A DNA stretch of 64,000 bases from Actinacidiphila oryziradicis (GCF_005047355.1 NZ_SUMC01000022.1:62001-126000), one strand, 5' to 3'; shown: positions 32,393 through 41,648, counted from the stretch's first letter. Notes: generated from the letters alone by a model not told the origin. Translations and numbers: made by a program.

Positions 32393-34617
32393 GCGGCACC
32401 TTCCAGGGCCTCGCGGACGTAAGCGTTGACGTGCTCGATGACGATGTCGTAGACGTCGTCATCGCTCAGGTCCTTGAACTCTTCGCGGATGTGGGGATTG
32501 CCCTCGTCCATCTTCGCGGCTGCCCGTTGCGATGACTCGCTGCCGATGGCGAGTTGCTGGCGGCGCATGAGTTCGTAGCGTGCTCGATCCACCCTGGTCA
32601 TGACGGAGTTTCGGCATCTCCCGGGGAAGCAGAGCCGGAAGTTCGGCTTCCCCTCGCCGTCACACATGGCACCCTCGGCCTGCCACATGCACAGGGTCAA
32701 GGGTCCCTGGGTGACGTTGCGGTTCTTCTTGCCGAGGGACTTCAGACGGGCCGGGGTCAAGGGGGCGGGGTTGCTCAGGGGGGCTCCTGCGGCCGCGACC
32801 GCGGCGTCGAACCTGGGCAGGCCGTTGCCAGTGAGCGTGTCACGCTGGGCCGCAACCCATCGCATGCGGCGACCGACGTCCTCCTGGACGACCTCGGCGA
32901 CCTCCTCCGGTTCAAGCGGACTAATGATCTTGTAGATGTCGCCGATGTAGCCGCGGGTGACAGCTGCTGTGTCCCACTGTCCGAACGCGGCGGCCAGGGC
33001 CTGGCCATGTTCCCGCACCGCATAGGCCTGGCCTGCAGTGATGCGAACCTGGCGCATGTTGACCTTCAGGTCGGCGAGACTGTGCCGGATCACCGCGCGG
33101 TTGTGGAGTTCCGCACCGGCCCCCCTCATCAGCTTGACGAACCACTGATCGAGGTAGAGACCCTCGCGGGCGTCAATGCGGGCCTTCTTGCCCAGCGGGG
33201 TCGCCAGGCGCTGGTCGAACAGGTAGCGCAGGCCGGTGAGGCTGTGGATCTCGGGCTCGTAGCCCAGCGCTCGTTGGAGGCGCCCCATCAACGCGATGAC
33301 GTGCTGAATCCGGCTGTTGACGACGACCGTTGTCGGCACGGGCATGTGCCGGTTCTTGGTCTTGTGGGCAGTGAGAGTGCGCTTGATGTAGCTGGTTCCG
33401 TCGGGTCGCTGGACCTCCTCGGCGGAGACGCAGTTCGGGGTGAGGATGGCGAGCTGGCTGTCGCGAAGCATCAAGGTGGCCGACAGGTAGTACATGCAGG
33501 CGTAGACGATGCGCCGCTGCCAGATGTCGAGTTCACTGCCGGCGGCAATCAGGCGGACCGTCCAGGGCTTCTCACCTCCGTCCAGGGTGGGAACGGCAGT
33601 GATCGGCAGCGGGCAGGGGCTGCAGGACTCGTCGAGGACGACTCGGCCTCGCAGCTGAGACTGGACCCAGCGGCCTGCGTCGAAGGCCTCGTCGGCGTCG
33701 TAGACGCCATGCAGGCGGGCGAGCGGAGCGTGGGCGAGTGTCAGCTCGCCGTTGAGGTTGCGCGAGCCGGGCACCCTGCCGCCGGTGTGGTGTGCGATCT
33801 CAAGAACCTGTCCGAGCATCCGCTGTCGCAACTCGGACTGAGACACAGGGGCTTCGGTCGCGGTGTTGGCCGCCCACCACTCCACGTGCGCGATCACGTC
33901 CTCGGCGACATGGTCGATCAGCCAGGCGGTGAAGCCGAGCAGGTGCCCGACGTGCTCGTGCGGGTGGACCTGGTTCCGCTTGCCGCGCCCGGTGAACAGC
34001 TCGTTGATCTCACGCCCGCCGAAGGGCAGGTCGTGTCCGAGCAGCCCGTTTCGCCCGGTGATCTGCGTGGCCTGCCACAGCGCTGCCAACTGCTGGGCCC
34101 TGCCTCGGCCGACCAGCGGCGAAAGCGTGGTGCCCGTCTGCTTGTCCTCGACGCTGGCAGGCTGGACGAGGAGGAACGGCAGGCGCTCCCAGTCGTCGGC
34201 GTCGAAACGCACCAGGCGGTGCGCGTCCACGGTCTGCAGAGCGTAGGTGAGGGCCTTGAGGTTCCCCTGAGCGGTGACCGGCTTGATGGGCTCTTGGATC
34301 TGCGGCCAGTTGTCGGCCATCGGGTTGCCGGGCGAGCGTTCGGCGGCCAGCGCGGGGTTCATCTGCAACAGGACCAGTTCCTTCGCCGCATCGCGCCACC
34401 GTTGGGAGAACTTCGCGAAGGGGAACCGGGTGGCCGTGCCGGCTTTGTCTTGCCAGTCCGGGTGACCGGCGAGGTCCCACGTGTCCTGGCCGACCCTGAC
34501 GTCGTGCAGGAGGTATTCGCCACCCGGGATGAGGTCATTGACCCGCTCCGTGGCGGCGAACAGGGGCTGTGCCGGCTCGGGTACGTCGGGGCCCGGGAAC
34601 GCGAGGATCTCAGCCAT
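32389..34617 (-). CDS. Large divergent tyrosine recombinase, third of the trio (742 aa)
   Basis: A 742-residue protein whose C-terminal two thirds follow a tyrosine-recombinase plan. Arg I is in SATLMLRDSQLA (R385), the beta-hairpin lysines in TAHKTKNRHMPVP (about 419-421), Arg II in MRQVRITAGQ (R525, with Arg instead of the usual His three residues before), and the nucleophile in TAAVTRGYIGD (Y557). The usual His before it is replaced (FGQWDT). After the catalytic domain comes a four-cysteine cluster (C643, C652, C663, C668), a likely zinc site. Its start overlaps the upstream recombinase by eight bases and its stop overlaps the coiled-coil gene by four. It probably cuts or joins DNA ends with its two sisters. 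Confidence 0.8.
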   Translation of the reverse strand: MAEILAFPGPDVPEPAQPLFAATERVNDLIPGGEYLLHDVRVGQDTWDLAGHPDWQDKAGTATRFPFAKFSQRWRDAAKELVLLQMNPALAAERSPGNPMADNWPQIQEPIKPVTAQGNLKALTYALQTVDAHRLVRFDADDWERLPFLLVQPASVEDKQTGTTLSPLVGRGRAQQLAALWQATQITGRNGLLGHDLPFGGREINELFTGRGKRNQVHPHEHVGHLLGFTAWLIDHVAEDVIAHVEWWAANTATEAPVSQSELRQRMLGQVLEIAHHTGGRVPGSRNLNGELTLAHAPLARLHGVYDADEAFDAGRWVQSQLRGRVVLDESCSPCPLPITAVPTLDGGEKPWTVRLIAAGSELDIWQRRIVYACMYYLSATLMLRDSQLAILTPNCVSAEEVQRPDGTSYIKRTLTAHKTKNRHMPVPTTVVVNSRIQHVIALMGRLQRALGYEPEIHSLTGLRYLFDQRLATPLGKKARIDAREGLYLDQWFVKLMRGAGAELHNRAVIRHSLADLKVNMRQVRITAGQAYAVREHGQALAAAFGQWDTAAVTRGYIGDIYKIISPLEPEEVAEVVQEDVGRRMRWVAAQRDTLTGNGLPRFDAAVAAAGAPLSNPAPLTPARLKSLGKKNRNVTQGPLTLCMWQAEGAMCDGEGKPNFRLCFPGRCRNSVMTRVDRARYELMRRQQLAIGSESSQRAAAKMDEGNPHIREEFKDLSDDDVYDIVIEHVNAYVREALEGAA

Positions 34618-36466
34618 GCCTCAGCTCCATGTACAGGCCCGTCACGGTGAGGATGTGCGGGCGCAGATCGGTGGTACGGCGGACGTTCGCTACGACGCGG
34701 GAAGGAAACTCCTTGAGGCTTCCTTCAGCGTAGAAGCGCAGGTGGGAGGCCTCGCCGTCCTCCCACTCGGTGGGATCGTTGCGTTCGACGATCTTGGTGA
34801 ACTCGACCGCGGCGAGCAGGCCGGGGATGTGGTCGGCGGTGCGGTAGCCGTTGGGGCAGGTGAAGCACGCGACGATTCCGAGGGCGCATCGGCGTTCCGG
34901 CGTCTGCGGATCGTTGCCCTTGCTCGTGCAGACGCTGACCTCGAGGTCCATGAGCTGCTCGGGGGCGACCGCGGCGAGCTCGGCGGCCGGTCCTTCGGTG
35001 GCGTCGGCCAGAGGTTTGAAGCGGGCGACGGCCTCGTCGTGGAAGTCGTTCTGCGCGGCAGCAGCGAGCTTGTTGAGCAGGTAGTCGGGCAGGACGTGGG
35101 ATGTGTAGTGGACCTTCGTGCGCTCGGAGTGCCCGTGGACGTCTCCCTTGAGTCCCTCGCCCAGGGCACGGGCCTGGGCGACGAGTCTGAGCGCGCCGAA
35201 CCGCAGGGGCACGTCCGCGCGGGGGCCGGCGGAATCGTCCCAGTGTGCGTCGAATTCGGGTGATCCTCGCCAGGCGCTCTGCGGACGCTGGCTGTCGAGG
35301 ACCTTCGCGGCCGCGGGGTCGGCGGTGTGCTCGACGTAGAGCCGGCTGGCAACCGTGGCAGGTGTCCCGTCCGGGTTGGTGAGGTGCCGCCGGTGGTGGC
35401 GGGAGAAGCGGGTGAGTCCGGCGAGGGCCTCGGTGATCCCTCCGGGCGTGTAGATCGACGACAGGCGCGTGGCCCTGGTGTCCTGGCTGTGGTTCCTGTC
35501 CTTGACCGCGTGCTCCAGCGCCTCATCGCTGCCCACGCGGATCAGACTCTCGACGTTCTTCTCCAGGAGCACGGAGTAGTTGTAGCCGCTGTTCTCGCCC
35601 AGGCAGTGCAAGACGAGTGCGGCGGTGAGGGCAACGTTGTCGGGATACAGGGCTCGGCCGATCTCCTGCATGTCGTGGCCGACAACTCGCGAAGTCCGCG
35701 CGTGTTTGACGTAGCCGAACTTCTCCGGGTGGGTGACGGCCCAGGCCACTTGCTCCTCGTAGCTGGCACCGAAGAACGGCTCCCACGCGTCGGTGCCACA
35801 CTGATCGGGGTGGGTGTTACGGGCCCAGGCGATGACCTCTTGTACAGGTATGCGCAGCCAGGCCCTGCCGTCGACGTCGAAGCCGATGGAATGGAAGAGC
35901 TCACGCTGGGCGGTGAACCGGGCCGTGTAGACAGCGCGGGCGGCCGCCTCGATCGCCGCTGCGGTCTCGTCTTCGTAGACGAATGGATCGGTTTCCTCTA
36001 CTCGGAACCTGGTGTTCTTCAGCGCTGTCGCCAGGGCCTTGCCATTGGGATGGTTCTCGCGGACCACGCGCGCCAGCAGCCAGCATGCGGACCGCTTCGC
36101 GTTGCTCAAAAGCGGGTCGTACAGCGAGCGGAGCGTTGGCACGTCCAGCAGCGGGTCGTCGAAGGAGTCGTATCCCTGCCCGGCCAACTCCGACAGCATG
36201 ATGCGACCGTAGGACACCGACTTCAGCAGCGTTGTCGCCGACTCCCAGCCGGAGTCACGGTCACCGTTGTCTCCGACTTTGACGGAGTTTGCCATTGCCC
36301 GCAGGAGTTGTCGCGCCGCCGCCATCGCTGGCGCGTTGAGCCGGAGTGTTTCCGGCTCGTATGCGCCGGCGTGGCGGAAGGTGATGGTCAGGTCGTCCTG
36401 GTCGATGCCGACGATTTCCTGGATTTCGTAGGTTCCGCTGCGGTGGCCTCGGGTGGGGTGGGCCAT
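34610..36466 (-). CDS. Divergent tyrosine-recombinase-like protein, second of the trio (618 aa)
   Basis: A 618-residue protein. Only the last part of the recombinase signature is clear: LRFGALRLVAQAR with an Arg at the box II position (R427), then GDVHGHSERTKVHY with the conserved His (H446) and a candidate nucleophile (Y454). The Arg I region reads LGENSGYNYSVLLEKN and has no arginine, and the box II His is Gly. Downstream are four cysteines (C513, C527, C534, C537) that may bind zinc. It begins directly after the stop of the first recombinase with no spacing. It may be a structural partner rather than an independent enzyme, as in Tn554 where TnpA and TnpB cooperate. Confidence 0.7.
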   Translation of the reverse strand: MAHPTRGHRSGTYEIQEIVGIDQDDLTITFRHAGAYEPETLRLNAPAMAAARQLLRAMANSVKVGDNGDRDSGWESATTLLKSVSYGRIMLSELAGQGYDSFDDPLLDVPTLRSLYDPLLSNAKRSACWLLARVVRENHPNGKALATALKNTRFRVEETDPFVYEDETAAAIEAAARAVYTARFTAQRELFHSIGFDVDGRAWLRIPVQEVIAWARNTHPDQCGTDAWEPFFGASYEEQVAWAVTHPEKFGYVKHARTSRVVGHDMQEIGRALYPDNVALTAALVLHCLGENSGYNYSVLLEKNVESLIRVGSDEALEHAVKDRNHSQDTRATRLSSIYTPGGITEALAGLTRFSRHHRRHLTNPDGTPATVASRLYVEHTADPAAAKVLDSQRPQSAWRGSPEFDAHWDDSAGPRADVPLRFGALRLVAQARALGEGLKGDVHGHSERTKVHYTSHVLPDYLLNKLAAAAQNDFHDEAVARFKPLADATEGPAAELAAVAPEQLMDLEVSVCTSKGNDPQTPERRCALGIVACFTCPNGYRTADHIPGLLAAVEFTKIVERNDPTEWEDGEASHLRFYAEGSLKEFPSRVVANVRRTTDLRPHILTVTGLYMELRHG

Positions 36467-37843
36467 TCAGTTGCCTCCGAGGAACTGTTCGGCGGGGATC
36501 GCGAGGAACCGGTGTGCGGACTGGTTGTAGAGGCGGGTTGAGGATTCGCTGGCGTGGCCGAGGGAGAACTTGACGAGTTCCACGGCTGCGGCGATGTTGT
36601 CGGCGATCCAGTTCTCGCGCCGGTGCTCGGGAACGGAGTTCGCGATGACGCCTCTGTAGATGCAGACGGTGAGATGGACGGCGTAGGTGTGTCGGCAGTC
36701 GTGGAGCCGGAATCCGCCGGGGAAGTCGGCTGTGATGTGGGCGCGGACGAAGTCGCGGGCGCCTTCGATGATGTGCTGGAGGCTCCGGTAGGCGAGGGGC
36801 TCGCCGGTGAACTCGTTGAGGAAGACGATCGGACTGGAGCCGTCTGGTTCCACCAGTCGGCGCCGGATCTTGTGGTCGCAGTCGGCCCACAGGCGGGTCC
36901 GCACGCCGCCGAGGTGGTCCGGGTCCTCGTAGCGGACCCGTTTCTGGTCGGCCTCCAGGATGCGCAGAGGCCGTTCTGGCATGTAGGTGGTGCGTGCGGT
37001 GATCTCCGCGCGGGCGTTGTCGACGTAGTCCCAGACGGCCTGGAGACGGTGTGTGAACACCAGGGCGTCGCCTTTGGTGATCTGGTCGGCGACGCGCATG
37101 GTGCTGATCGGGAGGGGGCTGATCCGTGGCAGTTCGTGGGTGGTGATGTTCGCGAGGTTGTGCCGGCGCTGGCCCGTTGCCAGGGCCAGCGAGATGAGGG
37201 CGTGGTCCCGGTCAGCGCCGAGGTAGGGCTGCTGGTGGCCGCTGAGGTCGACGCGGAGGGCTCCCATGAGGAGGTAGTCGGCGTACTCCGGGGTCAAAGG
37301 GATCCCCGCGGAGCCGGTGTTGCGCCGGCGGGGCGTGTAGCCAGCGATGGTCGTGCCGCTCCACTGGCCGTCTTTGCTGACCTTGATGATCTCGAACGGC
37401 GGCGTGTGCTGGTAGCGGCGCTGTAGGTACTCATAGAGGCGCTTGATGGCGGAGGAGGCGTTGCGCCAGCCCTCACTGGTCAGCATGTGGGCGTCCTGGC
37501 CGTACTGGCGGCGGCGGTAGTAGGCGTTGAAGTCCTCTTCGGTGGCGGCCAGGACGGGGTCCCGGTGGTCTTCGAAGGGGTGGAGTCCGCGGTGGTTGAC
37601 GAGGAAGTCCACCCATCCGACAAGGTCGGAGGCGATCCGGCTAGCGGTGCCGAGTTCAGGCTTGGCCAGGCAGTGGTGGCGCAGGAAGTTGCTCGTCAGT
37701 CCGTGAGTGCGGCCGTCGATCGTGATGAATGGTGCCAGTACGCGGTCGGCGTGACCGAGGGGCAGGGGCGGCTCTCCGAGCGCGTCGGCCACGACCTGGT
37801 CGTCGTAGGCGACGGGGCGCTGCACGCGCACGTCCACCCCCAT
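36467..37843 (-). CDS. Tyrosine recombinase (integrase), first of the trio (458 aa)
   Basis: A 458-residue integrase with a full set of catalytic residues: Arg I in LATGQRRHNLANI (R226), Lys in ADQITKGDALVF, HxxR in RLHDCRHTYAVH (H381, R384), His in KFSLGHASESST (H430) and the nucleophile Tyr in STRLYNQSA (Y439). The N-terminal part (about 1-180) is a helical core-binding domain. The ATG at 37841-37843 is preceded by GGGGAGGA; a start 14 codons upstream would fall inside a palindrome. It is the first gene of a four-gene operon without gaps and is the likely active integrase of the element. Confidence 0.88.
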   Translation of the reverse strand: MGVDVRVQRPVAYDDQVVADALGEPPLPLGHADRVLAPFITIDGRTHGLTSNFLRHHCLAKPELGTASRIASDLVGWVDFLVNHRGLHPFEDHRDPVLAATEEDFNAYYRRRQYGQDAHMLTSEGWRNASSAIKRLYEYLQRRYQHTPPFEIIKVSKDGQWSGTTIAGYTPRRRNTGSAGIPLTPEYADYLLMGALRVDLSGHQQPYLGADRDHALISLALATGQRRHNLANITTHELPRISPLPISTMRVADQITKGDALVFTHRLQAVWDYVDNARAEITARTTYMPERPLRILEADQKRVRYEDPDHLGGVRTRLWADCDHKIRRRLVEPDGSSPIVFLNEFTGEPLAYRSLQHIIEGARDFVRAHITADFPGGFRLHDCRHTYAVHLTVCIYRGVIANSVPEHRRENWIADNIAAAVELVKFSLGHASESSTRLYNQSAHRFLAIPAEQFLGGN

Positions 37844-37860
37844 GCCGTCCTCCCCAACGC

Positions 37861-37901
37861 AGCGTGTCCCCCCGGAGTCGATCACTCCGGGGGGACACGC
37901 T
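37861..37901 (-). terminator. Perfect 18-bp inverted repeat between nrdJ and the recombinase operon
   Basis: The arms 37861-37878 and 37884-37901 are exact reverse complements (AGCGTGTCCCCCCGGAGT on the left), with a five-base loop CGATC. It lies 84 bases beyond the nrdJ stop and 18 bases before the recombinase start on the same strand, so it can end nrdJ transcription. It could also be a terminal structure of the mobile element. Confidence 0.7.
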
Positions 37902-37984
37902 ACTTGGTCACATGCGACTCATGCCACCTGTGTCACAACTTCCCTCGAAACCTCAGGCAGGGGACACATTGAGGATGGTCATTT

Positions 37985-40891
37985 TCAGCTGCAGCCGCTC
38001 GTGGAACCGCAGCCCTCGCAGATGTAGCAGCTGCCGGCCCGCTGCATCTTGGTACCACAGGAGAAGCAGAGCGGAGCATCAGCGTTGATACCGAGCTGGA
38101 TCTCGATGAGTTCCGCCGATGTGTGCGCCTGCTTGGGCGCCGGGACCGCGGCCGGCGGCGCGGGGGCGACGGCCAGCGGCGGCTTCGGGGCCTCCGGCTG
38201 GCGAGGAGCGGACTGGGCGAGACCCTCGACATCCATCTCGACCTCCTCGACGGACTGCTCGTACGAGCCGGTGTCGAGATGACGCTGACGCTCCGGTGCG
38301 GAGTGGATACCGAGGGCGGAGCGAGTCTCGAACGGCAGAAAGTCGAGCGCCAGACGGCGGAAGATGTAGTCGACGATCGACTGGGCCATCCGCACATCCG
38401 GGTCGTCGGTCAGCCCGGCCGGCTCGAAGCGCATGTTGGTGAACTTCGAGACATAGGTCTCCAGCGGGACGCCGTACTGCATACCGACCGAGACGGCGAT
38501 GGAGAAGGCGTCCATCATGCCCGCCAGGGTTGAGCCCTGCTTGGACATCTTGAGGAAGACCTCACCGAGGCCGTCGTCCGGGTAGGAATTGGCGGTCATA
38601 TAACCCTCGGCGCCGCCGACCGTGAAGGAGGTGGTGATACCGGGGCGGCCCTTCGGGAGGCGCTTGCGGACGGGACGGTATTCGACAACCTTCTCGACAA
38701 CCGCCGGGGCCACGGCCTCGGCAGGCTTCTCTTCCTTCTTCTTCGCGGAAAGCGGCTGGCCGACCTTGGAATTCTCGCGGTAAATGGCGAGCGCCTTTAC
38801 CCCCATCTTCCAAGCCTCGAAGTAGATTTCCTCGACGTCCTCGACCACGGCGCTCGCGGGCATGTTCACGGTCTTGGAGAGCGCCCCGGACACCCACGGC
38901 TGGATGGCGGCCATCATACGGACGTGACCCATCGGGGAGATCGAACGCTCGCCCATCGCGCAGTCGAACACCTCATAGTGCTCGGCCTTCAGACCAGGGG
39001 CGTCGATCACATGGCCGTGGTCGGCGATGTGCGCGACGATCGCCTCGACCTGCTCCGGCTGGTAGCCAAGCCGCTTCAGCGCCTGCGGCACGGTGTTGTT
39101 GACGATCTGCATCGAGCCGCCGCCGACCAGCTTCTTGAATTTCACAAGAGCCAGGTCGGGCTCAAGGCCGGTGGTGTCGCACGACATCGCCAGGCCGATG
39201 GTCCCGGTGGGTGCGATGACACTCGCCTGTGCGTTCCGGAAGCCGTTCTTCTCGCCCAGGCGGACAACGTCCTGCCAGGCTTCCGTGGCAGCCGCCCACA
39301 CCGGGGTGTCGAGGTCGTCCGTGCGCGGGGCGACCGCGTTGGCGTCGGCATGCTGCTTCATGACGCGCTTGTGGGCGTCCGCGTTGCGGGCGTAGCCGTC
39401 GTACGGGCCGACGATCGCTGCGAGCTCCGCCGAGCGCCGGTACGACGTGCTGGTCATCAGGGACGTGATGGCACCGGCCAGCGCACGGCCGCCGTCGGAG
39501 TCGTAGGCGTGGCCCGTGGCCATGAGCAGCGCACCGAGGTTGGCGTAGCCGATGCCCAGCTGACGGAAGGCCCGGGTGGTCTCGCCGATCTTCTGGGTGG
39601 GGAAGTCGGCGAAGCAGATGGAGATGTCCATCGCGGTGATGACGAGCTCGACGACCTTGGCGAAGCGCTCGGCGTCGAAACGCTGGTGGCCCTGGCCGTC
39701 GTCGTCGAGGAACTTCATCAGGTTGAGGGAGGCGAGGTTGCAGGACGAGTTGTCCAGGTGCATGTACTCGCTGCAGGGGTTGGACGCGTTGATGCGGCCG
39801 GACTCGGGGCAGGTGTGCCAGCGGTTGATCGTGTCGTCGTACTGGATGCCCGGGTCTGCGCAGGCCCAGGCTGCCTCGGCCATCTTGCGGAAGAGCTCCT
39901 TGGCCTCGACCTCCTCGATGACCTCGCCGGTCATCCGGGCCCTGAGCCCGAACTTCGAGCCGGACTCGACGGCCTTCATGAACTCGTCGTTCACGCGAAC
40001 GCTGTTGTTGGCGTTCTGGTACTGGACGGAGGTGATGTCATCGCCGCCGAGGTCCATGTCGAAGCCCGCGTCGCGCAGGGCGCGGATCTTCTCCTCTTCC
40101 TTCACCTTGGTCTCGATGAAGGCCTCGATGTCCGGGTGGTCGACGTCGAGGACGACCATCTTGGCGGCGCGGCGGGTGGCGCCGCCCGACTTGATGGTGC
40201 CGGCGGAGGCGTCGGCGCCACGCATGAAGGAAACCGGACCGGAAGCGTTGCCACCGGAGGAGAGCAGCTCCTTGGAGGAACGGATACGGGAGAGGTTGAG
40301 GCCGGCACCGGAGCCGCCCTTGAAGATCATGCCCTCTTCCTTGTACCAGTCGAGGATGGACTCCATGGAGTCGTCGACGGAGAGGATGAAGCAGGCGGAG
40401 ACCTGCTGGGGCTGGGCGGTGCCGACGTTGAACCAGACCGGGGAGTTGAAGCTGAAGATCTGGTGGAGCAGGGCGTAGGTGAGCTCGTGGTCAAAGATCT
40501 CGGCGTCGGCGGGAGAGGCGAAGTAGCCGTGCTTCTCGCCGGCGGCGCGGTAGCTCTGGACGACACGGTCGATCAGCTGCTTGAGGCCGGTCTCGCGCTG
40601 GGGAGTGTCGACGGCACCGCGGAAGTACTTGCTGGTGACGATGTTGACCGCGTTGACCGTCCAGAAGTCGGGGAACTCCACGCCGCGCTGCTCGAAGTTG
40701 ATCGAGCCGTCGCGCCAGTTGGTCATGACGACGTCACGGCGTTCCCAGACCACCTCGTCGTAGGGGTGGACGCCTGGGGTGGTGTGAACGCGCTCGATGC
40801 GCAGGCCGCCGCCCTTGCCGGCTGCCGCCGCTGCCTTGCCGCCGCCCTTGGCGCGAGAGCTTCGTGCCGGGCCGCTCGTCGTCTCTGTCAT
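37985..40891 (-). CDS. nrdJ: Vitamin B12-dependent ribonucleotide reductase, class II
   Basis: A 968-residue class II ribonucleotide reductase. After a Lys/Gly/Ala-rich N-terminus the catalytic barrel is typical: FNVGTAQPQQVSACFILSVD and the finger-loop segment NPCSEYMHLDNSSCNLASLN carry the catalytic cysteines. The C-terminus has paired cysteines (CFSCGTKM, YICEGCGSTSGCS) for reduction by thioredoxin-like donors or zinc. It makes deoxyribonucleotides using adenosylcobalamin and does not need oxygen. The ATG (40889-40891) follows GGGAGG. It is 118 bases downstream of nrdR and co-transcribed with it. Its stop codon may form part of the integration core of the recombinase element. Confidence 0.95.
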   Translation of the reverse strand: MTETTSGPARSSRAKGGGKAAAAAGKGGGLRIERVHTTPGVHPYDEVVWERRDVVMTNWRDGSINFEQRGVEFPDFWTVNAVNIVTSKYFRGAVDTPQRETGLKQLIDRVVQSYRAAGEKHGYFASPADAEIFDHELTYALLHQIFSFNSPVWFNVGTAQPQQVSACFILSVDDSMESILDWYKEEGMIFKGGSGAGLNLSRIRSSKELLSSGGNASGPVSFMRGADASAGTIKSGGATRRAAKMVVLDVDHPDIEAFIETKVKEEEKIRALRDAGFDMDLGGDDITSVQYQNANNSVRVNDEFMKAVESGSKFGLRARMTGEVIEEVEAKELFRKMAEAAWACADPGIQYDDTINRWHTCPESGRINASNPCSEYMHLDNSSCNLASLNLMKFLDDDGQGHQRFDAERFAKVVELVITAMDISICFADFPTQKIGETTRAFRQLGIGYANLGALLMATGHAYDSDGGRALAGAITSLMTSTSYRRSAELAAIVGPYDGYARNADAHKRVMKQHADANAVAPRTDDLDTPVWAAATEAWQDVVRLGEKNGFRNAQASVIAPTGTIGLAMSCDTTGLEPDLALVKFKKLVGGGSMQIVNNTVPQALKRLGYQPEQVEAIVAHIADHGHVIDAPGLKAEHYEVFDCAMGERSISPMGHVRMMAAIQPWVSGALSKTVNMPASAVVEDVEEIYFEAWKMGVKALAIYRENSKVGQPLSAKKKEEKPAEAVAPAVVEKVVEYRPVRKRLPKGRPGITTSFTVGGAEGYMTANSYPDDGLGEVFLKMSKQGSTLAGMMDAFSIAVSVGMQYGVPLETYVSKFTNMRFEPAGLTDDPDVRMAQSIVDYIFRRLALDFLPFETRSALGIHSAPERQRHLDTGSYEQSVEEVEMDVEGLAQSAPRQPEAPKPPLAVAPAPPAAVPAPKQAHTSAELIEIQLGINADAPLCFSCGTKMQRAGSCYICEGCGSTSGCS

Positions 40892-41009
40892 GTGCCGCCT
40901 CCCATTACAGGCAAAACGCCCAGAAGTGCCACGGTTCTTCCCGCCGCACAGCGTTGTCTGGCGCCGGGGCGCTCGTGTCGCTCCGGCAAATCTGTGGTTG
41001 TGCTGCCGC

Positions 41010-41522
41010 TCAGTCGGCGGCGTGGGCGGGCGCGAGGACGTCACTGTCCCCGTCGGGCCCGCGGGTGTCGTTGGGTGGGCGCTGCTCCCGCAGCTCCACG
41101 ATGGCGGCCTCGAAGTCCTCGAGCGAGTCAAAGGCCCGGTAGACCGAGGCGAAGCGCAGGTAGGCGACAAGGTCGAGATCCTGCAGAGGTCCGAGTATGG
41201 CCAGGCCCACGTCATGGGTGGAGAGCTCGGCGGCGCCGGTGGCGCGGACCGCTTCCTCGACGCGCTGCCCGAGCTGGGCGAGCGCGTCCTCGGTGACGGG
41301 CCGGCCCTGGCAGGCCTTGCGCACTCCGGCGATGACTTTGTTACGACTGAAGGGCTCGGTGACGCCACTGCGCTTGATCACCATCAGCGAGGCCGTTTCC
41401 ACGGTCGTGAAGCGGCGGCCGCAGTCGGGACACTGACGGCGGCGGCGAATCGAAGTGCCGTCGTCGGTGGTGCGACTGTCGACCACGCGGCTGTCGGGGT
41501 GCCTGCAGAAGGGGCAGTGCAT
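41010..41522 (-). CDS. nrdR: NrdR transcriptional repressor of ribonucleotide reductase genes
   Basis: A 170-residue NrdR protein. The N-terminal zinc ribbon is MHCPFCRHPDSRVVDSR with the second pair in RRQCPDCGRRFTTVE, followed by an ATP-cone (LMVIKRSGVTEPFSRNKV to the VYRAFDSLEDFE end). NrdR senses ATP/dATP and represses ribonucleotide reductase operons. The C-terminal ~20 residues are an acidic, Pro-rich extension. It is the first gene of the nrdRJ operon. Two matching NrdR boxes lie 127-170 bases upstream of its start, so it should be autoregulated. Confidence 0.95.
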   Translation of the reverse strand: MHCPFCRHPDSRVVDSRTTDDGTSIRRRRQCPDCGRRFTTVETASLMVIKRSGVTEPFSRNKVIAGVRKACQGRPVTEDALAQLGQRVEEAVRATGAAELSTHDVGLAILGPLQDLDLVAYLRFASVYRAFDSLEDFEAAIVELREQRPPNDTRGPDGDSDVLAPAHAAD

Positions 41523-41648
41523 GTTCCCTCTCCCCTCTTTCCCGTTCCACCTGCGGATGACCGCACGACTGTGAGGCTCGAGGGGCCGCTGGGGCCCTCG
41601 AAGCAGACACCAGCATAGGGCATGTCCCCGGGTGTTCGCCTCCCGGGA

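Noticed and set aside
32554..34650. 698-aa rightward frame opposite the 742-aa recombinase
   Set aside because: Mirror of a well-supported gene in the recombinase operon; no ribosome binding site or domain.
37861..37901. 18-bp palindrome taken as an attachment site of the recombinase element
   Set aside because: I found no second copy at the left end; a terminator role is simpler.
38924..41296. 790-aa rightward frame opposite nrdJ
   Set aside because: Antisense shadow of a highly conserved enzyme gene.
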